Shown piece after piece: positions 12,096 through 22,236 of a stretch of DNA of 64,000 nucleotides. The stretch spans positions 868,001 to 932,000 of the forward strand of contig JANTUC010000015.1 of assembly GCA_026873275.1 (NCBI GenBank). The letters are read 5' to 3'. Origin of the DNA: Pseudopithomyces maydicus (taxonomy: Eukaryota; Ascomycota; Dothideomycetes; Pleosporales; Didymosphaeriaceae). The notes beneath the pieces were generated by a model. It was not told the origin of the DNA. It saw only the letters and a program-made list of their open reading frames with translations, and ran no database searches. A program made the position numbers and the translations under genes. Within the stretch, counting starts at the first letter, position 1. Each line of letters begins with the position of its first letter.

Positions 12096-12761
12096 ATGAC
12101 AAAGCCGCAGCAGATTCAAGCCAACCCGCGGATGTGTGAAACTTCGCGCGCTCATAACAGGCTCATGCGTCAGGACATGGTGGCTTGGAGCCCTCTTCTT
12201 CCTATTCCGCCTGCATGTCAAACGGTGAGCTCCAGCAGTTGGCGCCGTTTCTCGGCCACATCAACCAACTCCAAGTCCTCCGAAGAAATGCGCGCATCGG
12301 TCCTCCTGGAAGAGCATGGCACGACACCCGACTATGATCCGCCATTACTGGAGCGGTGTCCTCTGCATTCCTCCGCAGATGCATCAGTCGATGATTCCAA
12401 GCTGGAGCAAACACTTCGGCGCTCCTCAAGCGGTCTATGCATTGGAAACCCTAGAAGGCATTCGCGAAACCAGCACATGCGAACAGTTCGAACTAGCTCG
12501 ACAATCTCTTGGACGACCGCAATGAGCGACTCACAACCGAGTGCATCAAAGCCCCTTACGTTCAGCAAGCAAATGATAAAAGTGGCTAGCACAACATCTT
12601 TGCTCACGGTAGGCTTCAAAAAGTCATCCCCAAAGCCGAGCTGTGCGCTACCACCAAAGGCCGCGATTGAGGCGATCGGGAAACAGCTCGGGTTCAAGGT
12701 TCTGAACATTGAGGACTTGCCGGAGGACGCATTCGAGACGGACAGCGAGGACGAGGAGTAG
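12096..12761 (+). CDS. Uncertain hypothetical protein with acidic C-terminus
   Basis: A single uninterrupted frame gives 221 residues from the first ATG (MTKPQQIQ). The body is rich in Ser, Thr, Arg and Pro with no domain I know. The last ~40 residues look genuinely coding (AIEAIGKQLGFKVLNIEDL, then an Asp/Glu-rich tail). Other frames also contain protein-like stretches: 12215-12330 reads SNGELQQLAPFLGHINQLQ, and a stretch near 12497 reads LDNLLDDRNERLTTEC. The locus may therefore be a frame-broken or decayed gene rather than a clean single exon. Function is unknown. Confidence 0.4.
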   Translation: MTKPQQIQANPRMCETSRAHNRLMRQDMVAWSPLLPIPPACQTVSSSSWRRFSATSTNSKSSEEMRASVLLEEHGTTPDYDPPLLERCPLHSSADASVDDSKLEQTLRRSSSGLCIGNPRRHSRNQHMRTVRTSSTISWTTAMSDSQPSASKPLTFSKQMIKVASTTSLLTVGFKKSSPKPSCALPPKAAIEAIGKQLGFKVLNIEDLPEDAFETDSEDEE

Positions 12762-13191
12762 GTAATGCACAGGGATGAAAAGATATAAGAGACGCACAAG
12801 GAGGAGGAGGACCCGAATAAAACTCTCACAATTATGAAGGTACCTGCCCAAAGCAGACGGTACAAACTGCGTCCTGGGCTTGTCGGAGGACGTCGGCCCC
12901 AAAGAAGGACTTCCTTTTTGCTAGCATGGAACATCACCGGAGCACATCGGTATGGATTTCTTTTTTCGGGAAAAGCGAGGCATCTAGCATTGTGCAAATT
13001 GCGCAGGAAAGCTGTTCTTTGTTTGGTAGGTCGTTAAAGGGCCGCATATGCATTTCATAGCGACTTGGAGCTGCGTCCGCCGGGCGGCCCAAGCTTGAGA
13101 TTCTAGCTGGATGACGGCGCTACCTTGCACGTCAATTCATTGATTCATCATGTAACATAGCTGCATCTGACTATTCAATCCCGTAACAACC
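12762..13191. other. Intergenic region
   Basis: Nothing supported beyond the promoter of the following mitochondrial protein gene. Confidence 0.4.
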
Positions 13192-14001
13192 ATGGAGCGC
13201 ACTCTTCTCAATTGCTCGCGATCCCTTTCCCGACTCTCTGTGTGTCACAAAGCCACCCCGCTTGCTGCCCGAAGCTTTACATCGATTTCGCTTTCTGCTC
13301 AGTCACACCCACGTTCGCGCACACATTCACAACTCTCTACCTCAAGACAACGCCGGAATCTTCATTCGACTTCGGCCAACGAGGCCTCGCGCCCCCCAAG
13401 ATCGCACCGCAACTCTCAAGCTGCCGAAGATACCCAGGCAGACTTCTCTGCGCTCGATGTTCTACGGAACACGGCTGCGCCCGCAACTTCCATCGATGCG
13501 TGTACGAATGATGGCTTCGCGCTGAACAACAATGCAAAGATATCCGGGTGCGGACTTCTCCTCGTCGGCGGTGAGGCTTTTCGGTGGCGGCCCTGGCTGA
13601 GCGAGCATCGGAAGGAGGGTACTGTTGGAGGTGGCGCGAAGGGAGATGATGCCATGACGGGCCGGCTCTTGAACGCGAAGGGACAATGGGAAGTTCCGGA
13701 TGAGGCGTGGGGACTTTTGGATGTTGTGTGGCCGAAACCAGGTATGGCTTGAATGACACTGGCATACGTATTTGCACAGCTTGACTGACGTTGCTTTGCA
13801 GATTTGTTGATTATTGGGACGGGACCGCGCGTAACACCCATTGCACCCGCCATGAGGAAGTACTTGAACGGGCTTGGGATAAGGCTCGAAATCCAGGACA
13901 CAAGGAATGCAGCTGCCCAGTTCAACCTGCTAGCGACGGAACGCGGTGTGCAGCAAGTTGCGGCAGCCATGGTACCCATAGGCTGGAGGGAAGGAAGGTA
14001 G
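13192..14001 (+). CDS. NDUFAF3/Mth938-domain protein, mitochondrial complex I assembly factor
   Basis: Exons 13192-13741 and 13802-14001 give 249 residues. The first ~85 residues are rich in Arg, Ser and His with almost no acids, as in a mitochondrial presequence. The Mth938/DUF498 domain follows: TNDGFALNNNAKISGCGLLLVG, then LLIIGTGPR across the junction, then RLEIQDTRNAAAQFNLLATE and a final VAAAMVPIGW. In animals NDUFAF3 pairs with NDUFAF4 in early complex I assembly; the fungal role is assumed similar. The 60-nt intron splits the codon before LLIIGTG, and its removal restores the family core. Confidence 0.88.
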
Positions 14002-14677
14002 AATCTAGGGGAGCTCGGAGCTGGAAGAATAGAGCGAGTCTCGCTCAGTCGTTTCCAACCTCTAGCTTTCCGCACTGTACATCATTGTAGCATACTGAAT
14101 ACGACCTAATGACGATGGCTGAAGAGCACCGGCCACAACTTTAGGTGCCCATTCGTGCGTGAATTATTTGCAAGTTGAGCTTTTCCTTGCCACCATGAGT
14201 GATACGACCAATATAGAAACGCAAAGCCCTCATTGTATTCAGGCCAACAGAGGAACACAGGTTTTTGATCGCGCTCGATGACACTATATCCTAAAGTGCA
14301 GATACAGAATAAGCACATCGATGATCCCGTATACTAAAGTACAGATACAAAATGACCACACCCGGCCTGGTCTGAGACAACCCAAACCCTGAAAAGAAGA
14401 AAACAAAGATATCCCAACCGAATACAACCCTGATGTCCAAGACCACTAGCCAAGTTGATCTTTGCAACTGCCAGAGCCATGAACAATATCATCTACCAAC
14501 TATCGAGACCCGAAAAGCGCATTTTTGGACTCAAAAAGGTGCTAGGTCAACCAATCTGTAAGAACCCGAAGCTACACAACAGCAAATTCAAGATCGCTTC
14601 CATCTGCGGATGTGCCGTCGACCCTTCTTGTATTCGCCACGCGCTTCCGCTTCTTGCAGCAACTTGAGCTGCTTATC
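14002..14677. other. Intergenic region between convergent genes
   Basis: It contains the 3' ends of the flanking genes. I see no gene. Confidence 0.4.
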
Positions 14678-15913
14678 CTAATACACCTCATCCATTTCAT
14701 CGTCTTCGTCGTCGACATTGTCGTCCTTCTTTTCAGCTTTAGCCTTGGAAGGACCTGTGGATAGAGTGAGCTAGTGAACCCATCGCCAGATCCAGAGAAG
14801 TAACCCACTACCCCTGTGTACCAATCCATTGAGCCTCCCGGTCAGCTTCTCGGCCAGTTTCTCAGTCATGTTCTCAGCTACTCCCGTAATCCTCTTCTTG
14901 AGTTCCCGTCCGAAGGAAACGCTTGGCTCCAAGGGTGGCATGTTCTCGATATCCGATTTGAAGTCTTCCGGGGGCTCATGGGATGGGGACGATGTCCTTG
15001 ACGATGGTGTAGGTAGCTCTGGAAGCGGCGCCGATGGCGACTGAACCGCGCGAAGGTCTCGCAAGAACAGCGCGTTGTGATACATTGCGTGGATATTGAG
15101 GTGTGTATGGGCTTCCATGGGCAGCGGCCAGTGCTTCTCCGCGATATAACGGCTGAAACGTTAGCAGGCTGTGTAGGTGTGGCTGTGTGGGTGTGTTGGT
15201 GCAAGACGGGCAGAAAAGAGGGCTTACCATAACTGCAACTCCAGCGCGCCATTGCCATTCGTATACTCAACAATGTATTCTCCAATCGGTAGAAGGCGCT
15301 CCTTCAGCACTTGTGCATGGGGTTTGACCTTGAGAAGACCGCTTGCCTTCGGGTAGCTAGCTGGGGTGGGGAGCGTGCTCAACCTCTCCAGTTCGAACTG
15401 TACCGGCTCGAGGATCGCCTCTGAGATTGCATCGAGGTCGGAGGGAGTAGGCACTTGAGTTTTGTTCATAGCTGAGGGTACCGATTGGTCTTGACTCGAC
15501 ACTGAAGCGTCGCTTGAGACGTTGAAGCGCTCTGGCGAAGACGACATGGGTGCGTTGCTGGAGTGGTGGTTGGCAAGGGTTCGTGTGGTGCCAGCTGGAA
15601 ACGATGGTCGTGGTGAAGATAGCGGCAAAGGCGTTTGTATGTTAGCGATTGTATCGTATGTTGCTGGTGCAACGGTGCCAGATACGGAGGGGTTCGTTGT
15701 TAGAGGGATCTTGGTACAGTCGCTCCTTCCATTCTCGTCGCCCACGCTAGGCGGCGTGTTGTGCACAGAAGGTGCAGCAACTACACACGGAGCTGTCTGC
15801 CCCTTATCATCCTCATGTTCTCGTATCTGGTTGTGTGTGGGTTGACGTTCCTCGTTGTAGTCGTTTGCAGGGCGCATACCAAAGCCCCATCTGAGCAAAG
15901 AATCATCCCACAT
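14678..15913 (-). CDS. Stand-alone CHD1 helical C-terminal (DUF4208-like) domain protein
   Basis: Three exons (15913-15228, 15152-14812, 14754-14678) give 367 residues. Residues 1-150 are low-complexity Ser/Pro/Thr. Residues about 160-265 (EPVQFELERL, VLKERLLPIGEYIVEY, a basic Trp/His segment, then HLNIHAMYHNALF) resemble the helical bundle at the C-terminus of CHD1 remodelers, where a conserved LLKIGDHI-type helix precedes an xLW segment and a KLHKLYK helix. A predicted helix rich in Glu/Lys follows (ENMTEKLAEKLTGRL), then an Asp/Glu-rich tail. No chromodomain or helicase is present. A nuclear, chromatin-linked role is an inference from this one domain. Confidence 0.55.
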
Positions 15914-16731
15914 CTTGCAAAAGCGGCTCTTTGTAAATTTTTTATGCTACAGGGCTGATGCAATACGCGGGTACAAGTTTCAGATATATAGATAGACACC
16001 AATCGTAACAAGAGGGGTTGACAGCTTTTTATCCATTATGCGTTTTCATCCAGTCAGATCTGCTGCCACTTTCTCTAAACACAAAACAAAACAAAACACA
16101 TAGATAGACGCATGCACATGCGATGTGTTTGCTCGGTTTACTTGGTAAAGGCAGCATGATAAAAAATGTTTCATAAAATGACCGCCTACGTACAAACAAA
16201 TGTACTCGCGTGTACATACTCTGTTGTACATTTCTTGATCATCGGCTCCGCCACTAGCTTTATTCAAAGAATTATTTGTCTGCGGTAGCTGTGAAATGAT
16301 AGTGTTGTAAAAAAGATATCTGGGAATCGAAAACATGCAATGCGATTGGCAACAACAAGATGGCTTACGTTGCATAATCACGAGGTTTTGAGAAAAGTAT
16401 TCATTCTTGCCACTGCGTAGCCAGTGTGCAAATAACCTAATTCTCCAACTGAACGGTCTAGTAAGCTCCAACATGCTTCCTGCTGGGACGAAATGCATAA
16501 CTCCGACATCCTGCCTTTCTTCACGCACAATACTAACTATTTGCAATATGCATGTCCGAATTCCTAAAGAGGAGATGTCACTGACCAAAGTGTAAAGGAG
16601 AAGTAGAAGCAGTTTACGAATTGAAGGAAACGACTGGTAAGGAAATTCTAACGCCATCCATCATGTCCCATGCATCTCTGATCATAGTACGGTATCGTGT
16701 GCATTCACCAATCCTTCGTCAACGATGGCTG
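15914..16731. other. Intergenic region with a CAAAA microsatellite
   Basis: It includes the 3' flank of SRK1 and the promoter of the CHCT-like gene. A short ACAAA repeat sits at about 16079-16100. A 203-codon minus-strand frame here is AT-rich and not protein-like. Confidence 0.4.
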
Positions 16732-19003
16732 TCATGTCGCAGTCGAGACCTCTGCTCTCAATCCGCTGGGTGCTGGAGCTTTCTTTCTTCGGCCAAGGAG
16801 CGTCGAATTGTCCAAGCTTAGCTCGAACGCACCTTTGTTCTTCACCTGGCGCTTGGCCGCCGCGGCGACGGCAGGCGAATGCTGACCATAACCACGTTGT
16901 TCTTGCCTTGGGGCAGCAGTTTGACGTGCCTGGGCGGCGGCGGAGAGCGAAGTGTTGCGCATCTTTTGTTCCATGGCAGACACATCGGACGCTTGTGACT
17001 TGGGGAGCTTAGCAGGAGGATGTTGTGCCGATGCATCATACGGTACCGATTCGGCTGAATATTCATCATCCTCATCCTCGTCCAGTGCATTCAAGGAATT
17101 GATGGCATTTGCGCCCCGATAGCCTTGCTTGAAGTTTTTCCTCCTCTTGCCCTCCTCTTCTTGTCGGTGAACCGCATAACCTACATCGAACACTTCTCGT
17201 AGATTAACAGCACCGGGCGAACGGAAATCCATGCGTCTAGCGCCAGGAGATTCCAAGTAAGCAAAATTCTGTTGGAGAGGGTTTCCACTACCACCGGCCT
17301 CATAAGAGTCTTGCTTTTGCCGCAGAGCAGCTGGGGTAGCGAGCGGGGGTGCATCATGAGCGGCGTAAGTCATCTCGTCCGCTTCCCGGATCCAGGGATG
17401 GTTGAGGAACTGGTTGATATCGTAACGTTTTTCGGGGTCGACAGTCAGCAAATGTGAGACGAGATCTTGTGCAGGTTTTGAGATGTCGTCCCACCACGGC
17501 GACAAGAATGTGTACTGCCCACGCGCAACCTTTTCGGTGAGTGTCTGAATCGACTCATCGTAGAAAGGCGGGAATCCACAGAGGAGAGTGTACAGGACAC
17601 AACCCAATGCCCACATATCGACGCTCTTGGAGTATCGTTCGTCCTTGACAATCTCTGGGGCAGTGTAGCCGACGGTACCGCATGGTGTCATGGTCTGGCT
17701 ATCCCAGATAACTTTTGAGAGGCCAAAGTCTGCAATCTTGATCAAACCTATTCCGCCAGCACCCTGACCCTTGACGAATTCACCCTCATCTGCCTTGTCC
17801 TCGTCATCAGGACCTCTTGGCTTAGGATTGCGGGTAGGAACAAAAGGGGTGGGGTAGAACAGAAGGTTCTCTGGCTTGATATCACTAAAGCATGACGTCA
17901 GTGGCGGAGCAGTTTGGTGGAATGCAAGTCGAAACATACCGATGCACAACACCTGCCTCCTCATGAAGATACTGTAACGCTTTGGCCACTTGTATGATGA
18001 CGTGCCTGGAAAGATCTTCGCTGAAGTACGTCAGACGAACAATCTGGTGGAAGAGCTCGCCACCAGGACACAGCTCCAAGATGAGATAGTAGTATTGTCG
18101 CGATTCGGAGAAGTCGATGAGTTTGACAATGTTGGGGTGATCCAGTTGTCGCATGATCTGAACTTCCTTGAGGATGTTCGCTCTCTGTAGGTCATTACGT
18201 CAGTGTCTGCCTCTCTGACCAAGCGTTGGGGAGAGGCTGATGCTGCCGGGACCGCGCATGAGACTCGTATTTGCGCACCTCGACCGTTTTTGGTGCCTTT
18301 TTGAAGTCCGGATGCATATGATTATCACCCTAAAAAGAGCGCACGTGTTGGTAACCACTCACTCTCACACCGGCCAAGCCTTCACGATGCGGGGACAGGG
18401 GTGCTGACTAAAGAAAACGGGCAGGAAAGGACAGTGACACTGGGGCGTACTAACCTGGCTCGAGTTCATCTCGAACTTGCGCACCACCTTGATGGCGACC
18501 TCGCCGTACTGGCCGTTGTTGTCGCGTGCTTTGTAGACGTTGCTGAAGGCGCCGTCGCCCATCTTTTCAATCAGCGACCAGCGCTCCAGGCCGGGATATT
18601 TGGGCAGCTTGCCCTTGGCTTCACGCTCTTCTGCCACGATGCGCTCCAGCACGGTGGGGTCGATGTCCCTGTTCTTGGCTTGTTGCTGCTGCTGCTGCTG
18701 CTGCTTGTGCTTGTCCTGGGCGGCGCGGGCTGCCACGTCTCCGGCCTGGGCGGCGATGTTGCGGTTGTCGACGGCGCCGACGGAGTAGTCGCCGTGGGGT
18801 GCAACCTGGTGCTGCTGGGGGTTCTGGTGCATGACGGGCTCGCTGACGCCAACATGACGGGGCTCTGGGTGGTTATTATGCCGTTGCGGCTGGTGCTGTG
18901 CGTGTACGTTGGACACGTTGGTGGTGGCCTCGCCGTGCGGGGCGTTTGCCCTGGCCTGCTTGCCATGGCGCAGGAAGTTCTTGAAGTTCTGTATTGCGGC
19001 CAT
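16732..19003 (-). CDS. srk1: CAMK-family stress kinase, SRK1/RCK2 type (MAPK-activated protein kinase)
   Basis: Exons 19003-18455, 18184-17940 and 17884-16732 give 648 residues. The N-terminus is His/Gln/Asn-rich with an 8-Gln tract near residue 110 (a CAG-type run at about 18685). The kinase domain starts near residue 142. GDGAFSNVYKA, the VAIKVV lysine, H264-R265-D266 followed by IKPEN, DFGLSK and GTVGYTAPE are all present, so it should be active. An acidic insert of about 35 residues between HRD and DFG, and the C-terminal LLGRRKKAPAP, are typical of fungal RCK2/SRK1. In yeasts these kinases act downstream of the Hog1/Sty1 stress MAPK and affect translation and the cell cycle. Intron 1 is 270 nt, long for this window. 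A GTGAGT donor near 19497 may mark an upstream leader exon. Confidence 0.93.
18680..18703. repeat. CAG/CTG trinucleotide run coding for poly-glutamine
   Basis: A run of CTG units on the plus strand encodes the Gln tract of the SRK1-type kinase. It is likely to vary in length between isolates. Confidence 0.6.
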
Positions 19004-22000
19004 CTTAGTCGTGTGAGACCGTTTGGGAGGTGTGTACGGAATTTTGGTTGGGGGAGGGCGGGGTAGGCGCTCAAAGAAGCGCGGTGGAGAGGAAGCTGCG
19101 ACGGAGACACAAAGGCAGTCTCGGGGCAGTGGGCAGATGGGGATGCGGGCAGGTGGGCAGGTGGCGGCTGGGGACGGCGGAGAGGGACGAGAAGGACAGG
19201 CTCGGGAGGCCAGAGAGGTCATGCAGCGTCCGTGACGGTGCTGGTGGATGGCAGAACAAGGTGAGGTCGACACTCCTGCGTCATGAATAGGGCCCGTGCC
19301 CCTATGACGTCCGCTTTCGACATCATACCCCAGGAGCGCTTTTACCCTACGCCATCAAACACTGCACTGCTCTGCTGTCCGGGGCCCTGCGCGCCGCGGC
19401 ACTGTCCGCACAGCGTCGCGCGCCCTCTCTGCCGCCCTGCTGCTGCGCGAAGGGAAGCACAATCGAACGCTCTGGCCGCGCCTGTTCACTCACCTCGATG
19501 ACGGCCATCCTGCCGCCCTTGCGTCCGTCGTCGCGCTCGCGGTTGAAGAACATGCGCTCCAAGCTTCAGTTGCCGCTTACGGCTGTTTCCTGCCGTATTA
19601 CGTCGATGGTGTGTGATGCCCCTCCTAGCTGCTCCAAATTGCAGCACGAGATGACGGTATGCGATGTGGCCCGACGGGAGATCTCGCAGCTCGCCCGTAG
19701 CGCTGTGCCAGGGTAAAGGGAATGCCGTGGAAGGCTGCTCCAGTAATTTCGAGGACGGCCCCGGCAAGGCGGAGGTAGGTAGGTATGTAGGTACGGTACG
19801 GTACGGTACGGTACGGTGCAGAACAGTATAGCAGATGTGAACAAAGGCCCGAGAAGATAAACCAGCCGTCAGGGGCTCTGCGCACAGCTACCTATCTATG
19901 TGCTTTTCGCCTCTGCGTACCACCGCCGGTCTTGCGCGGAGACGGGTCCCCCGGCACCTCTGCCAGCCCGTTTCTATCGTGACGGCCTCCCACCGTGTCC
20001 CACCCAGGCCAGACAGGAGAGCTCGCTCCACCCACGCTAAGTCGACGGCGTCAGCGCCACCCTTCGAACCCATTCGCAGCCGAGTTGGCACTGGCCGACG
20101 ATAGGCAGTCGAGCAAGGCAGCACCCCAGGACGCCCCCCTCGCTGCGCGTCAGCAGCAACACTTGTCCCCTTCGCGTCCCCTTGGCCTCAGGTTCTGGCG
20201 CCGTCGAGATCGTCGCCAGGGTCCCGCGGATGACATCACGACGCTAGTGGGGCAGCCCACCTGCTGTAGGTACTGCGTTGTGTGTAGTCTATCATGCAGC
20301 ATCGTAGCCTCTCACTTTTGCCCCATTCTGAAACCTAGGCTGCTGTTTTGCGTCACAATCGCGTGCCGTCCGCAGCGCAGATCAATGAATCCCATGTGTC
20401 CTGGGTGCTCGCTCGTGTCCGCGCTCGTCCATTCGCCTTTGTCCAGTTCATGGTGCTCATGGTTGCGAGGCGAGATTAGCGTGTGCGTTTTTCATGCAGG
20501 GTTTCGCTAGTCTACGGCCTGTCTAGAAGTGGCCGTGCCCCGGACCCAGAATCATGTGACGCCATCGTATCACCCGTTTCCTCCATGTACATTGTGGCTG
20601 CATCCTCATTGACGCTGGCCTTTGGGCTCACTTGCCTCGCTTGATGCTTTGAGGCCCAACAGCTTCAGCGCTGCATGACGATGCCCGAGAGCCTTCCTCC
20701 AGTGCCCAACCTAGTTAAATGACATTTTCGACATGTACCATGTACAAGCAATATATCCCATCGCATTCACATATTCGCTCAGCGGCTATCAGGGCGGGAA
20801 CAGGTCTGGACCGAAGAGCTCATATAGATCACTCACCTTTTGTTCCAACAGGGGGTCGCTCATGTAGTAGGTAGCTGCATCTCGGAGCACCACGGAAGCG
20901 GTTTGTCAGCATCTCCGTCGGAACCCCTAACCCAGAGCCAACTTTTCCGACCACTTTATGCCAAGTTGATGGACCCTGATTGTTCGTTCTCCAATCTGGT
21001 ACAGTCATACCAGGCACGAACCGACCCCAGATTACGGTTGCGGATCTTTCTCGCCCCATGCAATGCATAAAACTAACCTGGGTTGTGCACCTCTTATCCA
21101 TCTCAACTCACGACATGTTTGGACTTCTCGGGCGTCTATCAAATTCCAGTCTAAGTGTCTATTGGATGGTGAGCATCAGTCATACTCTGCATATACCATC
21201 GCACTCAACTTATTCTAGCGCCCTGTACTCATCGACTGTTGCCAGAACATTCGTATGTCTGCAATGACACAATAAAGTCATCCTGGAGCCTTGGTATCTT
21301 CGATGTATTCTTCACCCCCCCCCCCCCTCTCAAAAACGAAGCCCGCTTTTGCACAGTCTTTAGGGACCGAGAGCGCTCACCACAGTATTATCAAGAATGC
21401 TCCGTGACTCTTTTTCAGTCATGTGATGATCAAATGACTTTCTCTCGGTATACGTAAAATCCATTGCGGGAATTTTCATCTTCAGAACGACAAAGAAGGG
21501 CGTCATCAACTTCCATCTCCTGAGGAAGTTGCATGCACACACATTCTGTGACGTTTCTGGCGGCATATGATATTCAGGTACATAGTTCACCGCTTCAGAC
21601 AACAAATCCACACACCGCGACTACTGATCATATCAACATATTGGCCTGCTCGGGTAGAATTGAAAAGTGAGAACATCACTGGAAAGCAATCACAGCTTTC
21701 TAGCACAGCCAAGATTTACTGTTTTGGTCCTCGAGACGACGCTTCGTCTCGGCCCACTTATGTTGAGAGACTTTCAAAAGATCGAACTAGGCCAGGAAAT
21801 TCCGTGCACCCACGTGGCCCGCAGCAGAGCGAACCCGGGTTCTCAACGTCCTCCACATCCGAGCACCACCGAAGCCAGGCTGTTGGGGTGTCTTTCTCCG
21901 CCTTCCTCCAGCTTTTGTGGCCAATAGGCAATTCTTCGGATCGATCTCCGCTTGGGCCTGCCCGTAAATGGAAAGCTCCTCCAGATTCTCCACACTTGGC

Positions 22001-22236
22001 ACCTTGGCAGCCATCGTTCTTCTATTGCCGTCGAGTATGGTGACTTGTTTTTCGCAGTGAAATGGTCTCCGAAGAAACTGCCGATGGCGGGTCCTTGAGA
22101 GAAATGGAAATTAGGGTCGACAGAAGACGGTGTGGGGACGTGGTATACCGAGGCTGGAAATCCGTGGCAAGCTATAAAATGCGAGGGGATCGTTCAAGTG
22201 AACTGTCGAGCAGGTCAGGAGCCAGAGCAACTCACA
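19004..22236. other. Long divergent intergenic region
   Basis: This 3.2 kb spacer separates divergent SRK1 and GH3 genes. It holds a TACGG pentamer array (19791-19817), a 13-base C run (21315-21327) and a pair of CCCCT words near 20165-20180 that resemble stress-response elements. Several open frames exist, but their composition follows local GC and none is convincing. Confidence 0.4.
19791..19817. repeat. Pentanucleotide microsatellite (GTACG units)
   Basis: Five GTACG units plus two bases stand in tandem, preceded by GGTA-type repeats. The array lies in the spacer upstream of the kinase gene. Confidence 0.8.

Noticed and set aside
16046..16657. 203-codon minus-strand open frame
   Set aside because: Composition reflects AT-rich spacer; no domain or conserved-looking block.
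21315..21327. Poly-C tract
   Set aside because: Simple homopolymer in a spacer; no functional context.
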